A stretch of DNA of 23,693 bases, taken from the NCBI GenBank assembly GCA_035687895.1, contig DASRUE010000156.1, forward strand, positions 1-23,693, given 5' to 3'. How positions within the stretch are numbered: position 1 is the stretch's first letter; each line of letters begins with the position of its first letter. The translations under genes and the position numbers were made by a program. The notes under the pieces were generated by a model that saw only the letters and a program-made list of their open reading frames with translations, did no database searches and was not told the DNA's origin. Below are positions 6,145-13,194 of this stretch, piece after piece. The stretch is from JAERML01 sp035687895 (GTDB taxonomy: Bacteria; Bacteroidota; Ignavibacteria; UBA10030; UBA6906).

Positions 6145-7167
6145 ATGGAATCAGCAATAGAAGCGGTTCTTCCGCTGTTCAAGCAGTATGGAAAATTCGT
6201 TCTTACCACGCACGTCAACCCGGATGGGGACGGTTTGGGTTCGGAAATGGCTCTCGCCGAATGGCTGCTGGGCCATGGCAGAGAGGTCAGTATCATCAAC
6301 TACAGCGAGACACCACGGGTCTACCGCTTTCTTGATCCCGACAAACGCATCCTGAAGTTCGATGAGGCCCGTGATGCATCCGCCATCGCCCGCGCCGATG
6401 TCATCGTCGTGATGGATACCAACCATCCCGACCGGCTCCGGACGATGGAGCCGCATGTCATGAAAAGCACGGCCATCAGAATCTGTATCGACCATCATCT
6501 CGACCCTGCCCCGTTTGCCCAGCACTACGTGATCGATGCGGAGGCAACCTCCACAGGCGAGATCCTGTACCGGCTACTCGTGCAACTGAACGGTCCGTCG
6601 CTCCCGCCTTCCGTTGCCCGGGGACTCTACTCTGCAATCATGACGGACACTGGTTCCTTCAGGTACCCGCGCGTCGATCCTGAGATCTTTCACATCTGCG
6701 CACACCTGATTGAGTGCGGTGCCGATCCTGTAGACATTTACCAGCATGTTTACGAGCAGTGGTCCGCAGGCAGGATCAAGCTCCTGGGCGCGACGCTCGA
6801 AAGCCTGGAGACTCTCTACGACGGTAGACTTGCCCACATTGCGATTACACAGGAAATGCTCAGGCGAACCGGCACCAAGGAGGAGGATACTGACAATTTC
6901 ACCACGTATCCGATGAGTGTTGAAGGTGTTGTTGCGGGCATTCTGTTCCTTGAGCTTCGAAACGGCGTCAAGATCAGCTTCCGCTCGAAGGGGGACATCC
7001 CCATAAACGAACTGGCAAAGGAATTCGGCGGGAATGGACACAAGAACGCAGCGGGTGCACGACTCTACGATGTGTCGCTCACCACCATCCGGCAACAGGT
7101 GTTGCAGACCGCGTACAAGTACCTCGATACGACGCTCTCCGTTCATGGAAAAACGCAACAAGCATAA
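6145..7167 (+). CDS. nrnA: DHH-family phosphoesterase, NrnA-type oligoribonuclease / pAp phosphatase
   Basis: Cytoplasmic DHH/DHHA1 phosphoesterase. Known members degrade very short RNA oligomers to mononucleotides and remove the 3'-phosphate from pAp left over from sulfate assimilation or acyl-carrier loading. The 340-residue protein has the family's usual length. Metal-binding motifs in order: HVNPDGDGLGSE (23-34), MDTNHPD (90-96), the DHH triad in CIDHHLDP (114-121), and MTDTGSFRYP (166-175). The C-terminal DHHA1 substrate domain carries GGNGHKNAAGA (295-305). It heads a likely co-oriented run with pepA 17 bases downstream. The exact balance of nanoRNase and pAp phosphatase activity cannot be read from sequence. 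Confidence 0.9.
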   Translation: MESAIEAVLPLFKQYGKFVLTTHVNPDGDGLGSEMALAEWLLGHGREVSIINYSETPRVYRFLDPDKRILKFDEARDASAIARADVIVVMDTNHPDRLRTMEPHVMKSTAIRICIDHHLDPAPFAQHYVIDAEATSTGEILYRLLVQLNGPSLPPSVARGLYSAIMTDTGSFRYPRVDPEIFHICAHLIECGADPVDIYQHVYEQWSAGRIKLLGATLESLETLYDGRLAHIAITQEMLRRTGTKEEDTDNFTTYPMSVEGVVAGILFLELRNGVKISFRSKGDIPINELAKEFGGNGHKNAAGARLYDVSLTTIRQQVLQTAYKYLDTTLSVHGKTQQA

Positions 7168-7184
7168 CACGTGACCACACATTC

Positions 7185-8699
7185 ATGACGATCACTCTCA
7201 ACACCAGACTTGGCACACTCCGCACCGCAAGAGCGGACGTTATCGCCTGCTTCCTTTGGGAAGACGTAACCGCCTTCAAGAGACAGATCAAAGAACTGAG
7301 AAAGACAGTTAGAGGAATCACCCCCGCTCTCGATGCAGCCACGTTCGCAGCAAAAGAACTGGAAACGCTTCTTCTGTACCCTGATAATCTGAAAGCGAAG
7401 AGGCTTCTTCTTGTCGGATTGGGAAAACAAAGCGCGATTACCCGGGAGAAACTCCGAAGAGCAGCCGCAGCAGCGACAAAAGCCACCCGCGCAGCGAAAG
7501 CAAAATCGTTGGCGCTCATGGCGCCCGAGATTAATCTTGATTCGAGTTCCGACATCAAGAACTGGGAAGTGGTTGGCACCGCGTTAGGCGAGGGAGCAAT
7601 TCTCAGCCAGTATAGATTCGACAAGTACGTTACGCAAGAAAAGAAGAGCACCAACCTCACACAAGTTGTCGTCGTCTCCAGCCGCACCGCACAAGTGCGA
7701 CAGATCGCGTCAGGGCTGAAGCTGGCAGAAATTGTCTGTGCTGGTACTGTCCTTGCCCGCGACCTCGAGAACGCGCCGGGAAACGAGATATATCCTGACT
7801 CACTCGCCAGGCGAACAGTGGCAGTTGGCAAAAAGGCGAAGTTCAAGGTCACCGTTCTGAAGGAAAGGGCAATCCGTCGACTGAGGATGGGAGGATTGCT
7901 GAGCGTTGCTCAAGGGAGCGACAATCCCCCACGGTTCATAGTCATGGAATACAACGCGGGCCGAAAGCGACTTCCCACCGTGGTATTTGTGGGCAAAGGC
8001 GTGACATTCGACTCGGGGGGCATCTCCATAAAGCCCGCGGCCAACATGGCGCAAATGAAGATGGACATGTCCGGCGCCGCAGCAGTCATCGGGACACTGC
8101 AGACTGTTGCCCGGCTCGCCCTTCCTTTCCATGTCGTCGGGCTCGTTCCGGCCACCGAGAATCTGCTGGGCGGCGGGGCGTTGAAACCGGGAGACATCAT
8201 CACTCATTACAACGGCAAGACATCGGAGGTCGATAATACGGATGCCGAAGGGCGGCTGATTCTTGCCGACGCACTGTCGTATGCAGCGCACTACAAGCCG
8301 GATCTTGTCATCGATCTCGCCACACTCACCGGCGCATGCGTGGTTGCACTGGGACACTTCGCCACAGGCATGCTGGGAAACAACCAGGAGAAAATGGATG
8401 AGTTGAAAGCCGCGGGAGAGAGGACGTATGAGCGGGTATGGCAACTCCCGATGTTCGAAGAGTACGACAAGCTGATCAAGAGTGACATCGCAGACGTCAA
8501 GAACGTCGGCGGACGTTGGGGTGGCGCCATTACAGCGGCGTTCTTCCTCAAGAAATTCATCGGCAAGTACAAGTGGGTCCATCTGGACATTGCAGGAACC
8601 GCCATCATGGAGGAATCGCTTGACTATATCCCGCGGGGTGGCTCCGGTGTTGGCGTTCGTCTGCTTGTGGACTTTCTCCGCCATTGGAACAACCGATAG
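7185..8699 (+). CDS. pepA: Leucyl aminopeptidase, M17 family
   Basis: Two-metal aminopeptidase, expected to be a cytoplasmic hexamer that trims N-terminal residues from peptides during protein turnover. The 504-residue protein has the smaller N-terminal domain (about 1-170) and the catalytic domain after ENAPGNEIYPDSLA. Active-site motifs: GKGVTFDSGGISIKP (270-284) with metal ligands Lys271 and Asp276, MDMSGAAAV (293-301) with Asp294, and the M17 signature NTDAEGRL (351-358) with Asp353 and Glu355. Start ATG 7185 gives a normal N-terminus; no strong ribosome-binding site is seen, but nrnA ends only 17 bases upstream. Some M17 proteins also bind DNA as regulators; nothing here tests that. Confidence 0.94.
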   Translation: MTITLNTRLGTLRTARADVIACFLWEDVTAFKRQIKELRKTVRGITPALDAATFAAKELETLLLYPDNLKAKRLLLVGLGKQSAITREKLRRAAAAATKATRAAKAKSLALMAPEINLDSSSDIKNWEVVGTALGEGAILSQYRFDKYVTQEKKSTNLTQVVVVSSRTAQVRQIASGLKLAEIVCAGTVLARDLENAPGNEIYPDSLARRTVAVGKKAKFKVTVLKERAIRRLRMGGLLSVAQGSDNPPRFIVMEYNAGRKRLPTVVFVGKGVTFDSGGISIKPAANMAQMKMDMSGAAAVIGTLQTVARLALPFHVVGLVPATENLLGGGALKPGDIITHYNGKTSEVDNTDAEGRLILADALSYAAHYKPDLVIDLATLTGACVVALGHFATGMLGNNQEKMDELKAAGERTYERVWQLPMFEEYDKLIKSDIADVKNVGGRWGGAITAAFFLKKFIGKYKWVHLDIAGTAIMEESLDYIPRGGSGVGVRLLVDFLRHWNNR

Positions 8700-8736
8700 T
8701 GCAACATAGTGAAGAGAATGAATTATTCATGAAGTG

Positions 8737-8742
8737 AGGAGG
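8737..8742 (+). promoter_or_regulatory. Consensus ribosome-binding site that fixes the GWxTD gene start
   Basis: AGGAGG stands six bases before ATG 8749. The upstream in-frame GTG at 8734 overlaps this site, so the ATG is the more credible start. Confidence 0.75.
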
Positions 8743-8748
8743 ATTGAT

Positions 8749-10101
8749 ATGGGACGTGCAGTTGCGATGTTCGTGGGCGTGCTGCTGTTGATCGACAATG
8801 TGACTGGACAGCCTCGAATGGATCGGGAAGAAGATCCACAATTCATTTTTTTTGAGCCTGTCAATCTTGTCTCCACCGACCCGGCGGCATCACGGGTTGA
8901 TATTCCGTATCGCATCAATGAAGGCTTCTTTATTCCCGTGCGGAATACGGACTCCTCGTTCCCCTCTGCTTTCAAGAGGCGGGGAGAAATCTTGATCGAA
9001 CTGCTCGACTCGACGGGAACATCTGCGGCAAGGGATATTAGTCGATTCGAAGCCGGTGCAGAAAGTTCTGAAGAGACTCCCGAGCGATCACGCTGGTACC
9101 AGAACATCGTCTCCTTCAACGTCTCACCGGGGACGTACAAACTCATCATCGAGCTGGATGACCTTGAGTCTGAGCGAAAATTTCTGAGCGACAAAACAGC
9201 CGTCGTGGCGCGCGCATTCGGCTCTTCTTTCGAGGCTTCCACACCCGTATTCATCGAATGGCCGGCCACAGGGGCTGCATCCGAACGCATCGTCCTTCAG
9301 AACTGGGGCCGCGACTTGCAGTTCGGAAAAAGAGCAGCACTCTTTTTTGGATTGAATTCTGAAGAACAGGATGGCCAACCAGTCCGGGTCGAATACACAA
9401 TCTCCGTCAAAGCACGCCCGGATGATCTCCCTGTACTGATCGTGTCGGACACCCTGGAAAATATCACCCGAATACCACACGCCAGCCTCTCACCTTTTCG
9501 ATCAGACGAAATGGTCGGGTACGACATGGCAACAAGCGAAAGGGAACGATGCGAGGGCATCATAATGCCGATTGGTGCAGAGCGGTTCCCGTTGCGCACG
9601 TTCGTGTTCACCGCCACTATCATTCGGGGAAGCAAGAAAACTACCCTGACAAAGTTGTTCCGGACGGTCTGGCCGGAGATGCCTCTGTCACTGCGGGAGG
9701 TGGACTACGCACTGGAGTCCCTCCGCTATATTGTCACCGAACAACAGCGGGATTCGCTTCGCCGTGGAAGCGCCGATGAGCGCCGTGACCACCTGGAACA
9801 GTTCTGGCAGACGAAGGATAAGACGCCCGAGACTGCCTACAATGAAGTGCAGGCAGAGTACTATCGGCGTGTCGACCACGCGCGGCGGGCATTCGGCACG
9901 CTCCGCGAACCGGATGGATCCCTCACGGACAGGGGCCGCATCTTCATCCTCTTTGGCCAACCTGGAGCAATCAATCGCACACTCGATCCTTCGTCAGGAT
10001 TCCAGGAAGAGTGGGTTTATGAAAACCTCAACAAGCGCTTTATCTTCGCAGACAAGGCGAAATCAGGTAACTACATCCTCGTCTCCTCACAAACACTATG
10101 A
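8749..10101 (+). CDS. GWxTD domain-containing exported protein with altered GWxTD signature
   Basis: The 450-residue protein starts with a probable signal peptide (MGRAVAMFVGVLLLIDNVTG). A beta-rich middle region follows, with no enzyme motif I recognise. The C-terminal part resembles the GWxTD domain of Bacteroidota, Chlorobi and Acidobacteria: LEQFWQTKDKTPETAYNE, then a Tyr/Arg-rich helix, TDRGRIFILFGQPGAI and EEWVYENLNKRFIFAD. The name-giving motif is changed: GSLTD (390-394) replaces GWxTD, so the tryptophan is lost. The domain's function is not established; these proteins are usually exported. ATG 8749 is chosen for its AGGAGG site. The stop overlaps pdxA by 4 bases (ATGA), which suggests coupled translation rather than a shared pathway. 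Confidence 0.8.
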   Translation: MGRAVAMFVGVLLLIDNVTGQPRMDREEDPQFIFFEPVNLVSTDPAASRVDIPYRINEGFFIPVRNTDSSFPSAFKRRGEILIELLDSTGTSAARDISRFEAGAESSEETPERSRWYQNIVSFNVSPGTYKLIIELDDLESERKFLSDKTAVVARAFGSSFEASTPVFIEWPATGAASERIVLQNWGRDLQFGKRAALFFGLNSEEQDGQPVRVEYTISVKARPDDLPVLIVSDTLENITRIPHASLSPFRSDEMVGYDMATSERERCEGIIMPIGAERFPLRTFVFTATIIRGSKKTTLTKLFRTVWPEMPLSLREVDYALESLRYIVTEQQRDSLRRGSADERRDHLEQFWQTKDKTPETAYNEVQAEYYRRVDHARRAFGTLREPDGSLTDRGRIFILFGQPGAINRTLDPSSGFQEEWVYENLNKRFIFADKAKSGNYILVSSQTL

Positions 10102-11075
10102 ATAACACTCACGGGAAACCGATCATTGGCATCACCGTTGGCGACCCCAACGGCGTCGGACCTGAGGTTGTGCTCCATGCGCTTCGACATCGAACCGTCA
10201 TGCGCAATTGCAGACCGATGCTGGTTGGCCCTGCGGGAGTATTCCAGTATTACTCACGAAAGCTTGGCATCCCCCTTCATGCCGTTCCCATTGTGGAGAT
10301 ACCCTCGTTTCCGAAATTCTCCGTCAAGACCGGAACGATAACTCGGGAAGCTGGAGAAATCGCATCACGTGCAATTGAGGCTGCAGTGGATCTCGCGCGT
10401 TCGGGGTTCATCGATGCAATCGTGACTGCTCCGGTTTCCAAGCAAGCATTGCATCGAGCGGGGTCGAGGTTTCCGGGGCAGACGGAGATGCTTCAACGAC
10501 TCTGCCGAACCCGCCGGGTTGCCATGATGCTCGTCTCCCCCACCATGAGGGTAGGTCTTGTTACCATCCACACTCCCATCCGAAACGTAGCACGGCGCAT
10601 TACCAGGGACTTGCTCCTTGAGCGCGTCCATGTGATCCACGAGGCATTGGTACAGGATTGGGCCATTCGCTCACCTCGACTTGCGGTACTTGGATTGAAC
10701 CCCCATGCCGGGGAAGGCGGGGACATTGGTACTGAGGATCGGACGATTATTGCCCCTACCGTCAAACACCTGCGAAAGGGGGGAATGAAGATTGAAGGTC
10801 CATTTCCAGCTGATTCCTTCTTCGGGAGGTACACCGCCGGCCACTATGACGCAGTGATCGCAATGTACCATGACCAGGGACTGATCCCGCTGAAGATGTC
10901 ATCATTCAATAATGGCGTCAACGTCACCGCAGGATTGCCAATTGTTCGGACATCACCGGACCATGGGACGGCATTCGACATTGCCGGCCGCGGGATCGCC
11001 AATCCAGGAAGCATGGTTGCTGCAATTGCACTCGCTGCACGTATCGCAAACAACCGGAGACGTCGATGGAGTTGA
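10098..11075 (+). CDS. pdxA: 4-hydroxythreonine-4-phosphate dehydrogenase
   Basis: NAD-dependent enzyme of the DXP-dependent pyridoxal phosphate pathway. It oxidises 4-phosphohydroxy-L-threonine, and the product decarboxylates and is used by PdxJ. The 325-residue protein matches throughout: GITVGDPNGVGPEVV (11-25), TAPVSKQAL (110-118), FPGQTEML (125-132), the metal-binding His158 in TIHTP, His203 in NPHAGEGG and His258 in MYHDQGLIPLK, and SPDHGTAFDIAGRG near the end. The start overlaps the upstream stop by 4 bases. pdxJ is not in the window. PLP made by this route would serve enzymes such as the kbl product encoded nearby on the other strand, though that is only a metabolic link. Confidence 0.95.
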   Translation: MNNTHGKPIIGITVGDPNGVGPEVVLHALRHRTVMRNCRPMLVGPAGVFQYYSRKLGIPLHAVPIVEIPSFPKFSVKTGTITREAGEIASRAIEAAVDLARSGFIDAIVTAPVSKQALHRAGSRFPGQTEMLQRLCRTRRVAMMLVSPTMRVGLVTIHTPIRNVARRITRDLLLERVHVIHEALVQDWAIRSPRLAVLGLNPHAGEGGDIGTEDRTIIAPTVKHLRKGGMKIEGPFPADSFFGRYTAGHYDAVIAMYHDQGLIPLKMSSFNNGVNVTAGLPIVRTSPDHGTAFDIAGRGIANPGSMVAAIALAARIANNRRRRWS

Positions 11076-11079
11076 GTCC

Positions 11080-11742
11080 ATGATCAGCCTCTCCAACGTA
11101 ACCGTCGCCTACAACAACCATCCTGTCCTTGATGACGTCTCTCTTCAGATCAGGCCGGGAGAATTCCTTTTCCTCGTAGGACAGACAGGCTCGGGAAAGA
11201 GCACGCTCTTGCGGCTGATGTACATGGACATCCTTCCGGACAAAGGGGTCGTGACAGTCGGCAAGTACAGTTCCTCCAACATCGAGAAGAGCGAGAAGCC
11301 GCATCTACGAAGAACGCTTGGCATTGTTTTCCAGGATTTCCGTCTGCTGGATGATAGGGATGTGTTTGAGAATGTTGCGTTCACTCTCCACGTAACTGGC
11401 GAGAAATCAAGGGACATCAAAAAAAAGGTGCTGCACGCGCTCGCTGATGTGGGACTGAGCCATCAACGAAATAAGATGGCAAACGAGCTTTCCGGCGGGG
11501 AGCAGCAACGCGTGGTCATTGCACGGGCATTGGTCAACAATCCCCTTTTCCTTCTTGCCGACGAGCCAACGGGAAACCTCGACCCGGGGACATCCTTCGA
11601 GATCCTCCAGCTCCTCAAGAATATCAACACCCGCGGGACTGCAGTCGTTATGGCCACACACAACTATGACCTGGTCCGGAAGATGAACGAACGAATTGTG
11701 CAGGTGAAGGATGGGAAGGTGTTTGACGTGGAGATGAAGTAG
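11080..11742 (+). CDS. ftsE: Cell division ATP-binding protein FtsE
   Basis: ABC-transporter-type ATPase. In known systems FtsE joins the membrane protein FtsX and controls cell-wall hydrolases at division. The 220-residue protein has every ABC element: Walker A GQTGSGKST (34-42), Q-loop VFQDFRLL with Gln85, signature LSGGEQQR (137-144), Walker B LLADEPTGNLD (158-168) and switch His194 in ATHNYD. The DFRLL after the Q-loop is typical of FtsE. ATG 11080 is chosen because MISLSNVTVAYNN is the family N-terminus; the longer open frame only overlaps pdxA. It lies 4 bases after pdxA. No ftsX follows, since the next gene is on the opposite strand; a separate ftsX locus is known in this phylum. Confidence 0.87.
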   Translation: MISLSNVTVAYNNHPVLDDVSLQIRPGEFLFLVGQTGSGKSTLLRLMYMDILPDKGVVTVGKYSSSNIEKSEKPHLRRTLGIVFQDFRLLDDRDVFENVAFTLHVTGEKSRDIKKKVLHALADVGLSHQRNKMANELSGGEQQRVVIARALVNNPLFLLADEPTGNLDPGTSFEILQLLKNINTRGTAVVMATHNYDLVRKMNERIVQVKDGKVFDVEMK

Positions 11743-11751
11743 CAGGAACTG

Positions 11752-11781
11752 CGGATTGCAGGATTTGAATCTGGGAATCCG
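11752..11781. terminator. Imperfect hairpin between convergent ftsE and nfu
   Basis: CGGATT (11752-11757) pairs with AATCCG (11776-11781), with a 4/4 internal loop and a small inner GATT/AATC pairing. It sits in the 48-base space between convergent genes, where a bidirectional terminator is expected, but neither side has a T tract. Confidence 0.3.
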
Positions 11782-11790
11782 GATGTTGAT

Positions 11791-12045
11791 CTAGCCAGCC
11801 ACCGCTTCAACCCGTTTTATTTCGGGCATTTCCTTCATGATCACTCTTTCAACGCCGGCGCGCAACGTCAGTTGCGACATTGGACAGATCAGGCAGGTGC
11901 CGATCCATTTCAGTTCGAGAATGCCGTCAGGACGAAAACGAACGTATTGAACATCTCCCCCATCTACCCGCAGGTACGGTCGGACCGAGTCCAGCGCTTT
12001 TTCAATCCTCTCTTCCATCTCCATGACAGTGTCCTTCTGCATCAT
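11791..12045 (-). CDS. NifU-like Fe-S carrier protein (Nfu domain)
   Basis: An 84-residue single-domain protein matching the C-terminal NifU domain, which holds a transient Fe-S cluster and passes it to client proteins. The motif CLICPMSQLTLRAGVE carries Cys51 and Cys54, and VRPYLRVDGGDVQYVRF upstream is the usual first half of the domain. It starts inside the mrp stop codon (ATGA overlap), so the two are almost certainly co-translated; Mrp is itself an Fe-S carrier. A second ATG follows immediately, so the protein could be one residue shorter. KorB in this window is one Fe-S protein that could be a client, by inference only. Confidence 0.9.
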   Translation of the reverse strand: MMQKDTVMEMEERIEKALDSVRPYLRVDGGDVQYVRFRPDGILELKWIGTCLICPMSQLTLRAGVERVIMKEMPEIKRVEAVAG

Positions 12046-13136
12046 TGCATCAACTGGATATCCACTGCCTCTGTCTGCGTTGCGTTGCGGATACTGATCT
12101 GCGCCGCCATGTTTCGCGCGATCGTGGCAATCATTTGTGCCTGGGGCTTGGAAGGATCTGATGCAATTGGCACGCCCCGATCACCGCTCACTCGAATGCT
12201 CGTATAGATCGGGATCTCTCCAAGAAAAGGAACACCCAACTCCTCGGCGGCTCTTCTTCCTCCTCCGTTATCGAAGATCTCTTCTCGCTGGCCGCAGTGC
12301 GTGCAGATGTAATAGCTCATGTTCTCGACAATTCCCAGGATCGGGACGTTCACCTTCTCGAACATCTTGAACCCCTTCCTCGCATCGGCAAGGGAGATGT
12401 CCTGAGGCGTCGTTACGATGACGGCCCCCGTCAGGGGGATCGTTTGGACTAATGTCAGTTGGATGTCTCCGGTTCCCGGCGGCAGGTCAAACACGAGATA
12501 GTCCAACTCCCCCCAGTCCACATCGGACATAAACTGCTTCACTGCGCCACTTGCCATCGGCCCACGCCAGATCACCGCCTGCATTGGATCGACCAGAAAC
12601 CCAATGGACATGACCTTCACCCCCCAGTTCTCCATCGGCTGAAGGCGCTGGTTGCGCACTTGTGGGCGACCTGTAATTCCCATCATCAGTGGAATGCTTG
12701 GGCCATAAATATCCGCATCTACCAGACCTACTTTGGCCCCTTCCATGGCAAGGGACACCGCTAGATTCACCGCAACCGTCGACTTCCCCACACCCCCTTT
12801 GCCTGATGCCACGGCAATCGTGTTCTTCACTCCCGGCAACACCGATTCCTTCTGTTTATTCTCGTGTGGCCGAACATTCGAAGTCATCGTGATATCAATG
12901 CTCCCCACGCCTTGAATAGCAGCGCGGATCGCATTCACAGAGGCCGCCTTCAACTCTTCCCGCACCGGACATGCGGGCGTCGTCAGCTCGATGGCAAACG
13001 CCACGTCCTTTCCGGAGATCTTGACATCCTTGACAAAATTTAGCGCGACAATGTCCTTGTGAAGGTCTGGATCCTTCACAACCCGCAACGCGTTCAGGAC
13101 GTTTTGTTCGGTCAGCTGATTCATAGATTTGTTCAT
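12042..13136 (-). CDS. mrp: Mrp/ApbC-type P-loop ATPase, Fe-S cluster carrier
   Basis: Cytoplasmic ATPase of the Mrp/NBP35 family that carries Fe-S clusters to apoproteins. The 364-residue protein has an N-terminal MIP18 (DUF59) domain (about 6-85) with VVKDPDLHKDIV and TTPACPVREEL, then the ATPase domain with the deviant Walker A SGKGGVGKST (111-120), VDADIYGPSIP and FDLPPGTGD. The cluster-binding CxxC is Cys278/Cys281 in YICTHCGQREEIF, followed by NGGG. ATG 13136 is used; MNQLTEQN, four codons later, is an alternative since neither start has a clear ribosome-binding site. It follows kbl by 58 bases and overlaps the nfu gene by 4. Confidence 0.93.
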   Translation of the reverse strand: MNKSMNQLTEQNVLNALRVVKDPDLHKDIVALNFVKDVKISGKDVAFAIELTTPACPVREELKAASVNAIRAAIQGVGSIDITMTSNVRPHENKQKESVLPGVKNTIAVASGKGGVGKSTVAVNLAVSLAMEGAKVGLVDADIYGPSIPLMMGITGRPQVRNQRLQPMENWGVKVMSIGFLVDPMQAVIWRGPMASGAVKQFMSDVDWGELDYLVFDLPPGTGDIQLTLVQTIPLTGAVIVTTPQDISLADARKGFKMFEKVNVPILGIVENMSYYICTHCGQREEIFDNGGGRRAAEELGVPFLGEIPIYTSIRVSGDRGVPIASDPSKPQAQMIATIARNMAAQISIRNATQTEAVDIQLMQ

Positions 13137-13194
13137 CTGGATGATAATAAAACGTAAGAAGAACCCAAGAGAGAGTCAACGAACCTACGGCGCG

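Noticed and set aside
7079..8684. Two long minus-strand open frames (257 and 294 codons) opposite pepA
   Set aside because: pepA has every M17 active-site motif on the plus strand; the antisense frames resemble nothing and arise from its G+C-rich codon use.
10912..11079. 56-codon upstream extension of ftsE
   Set aside because: It lies entirely inside pdxA in another frame; ATG 11080 gives the standard FtsE N-terminus.
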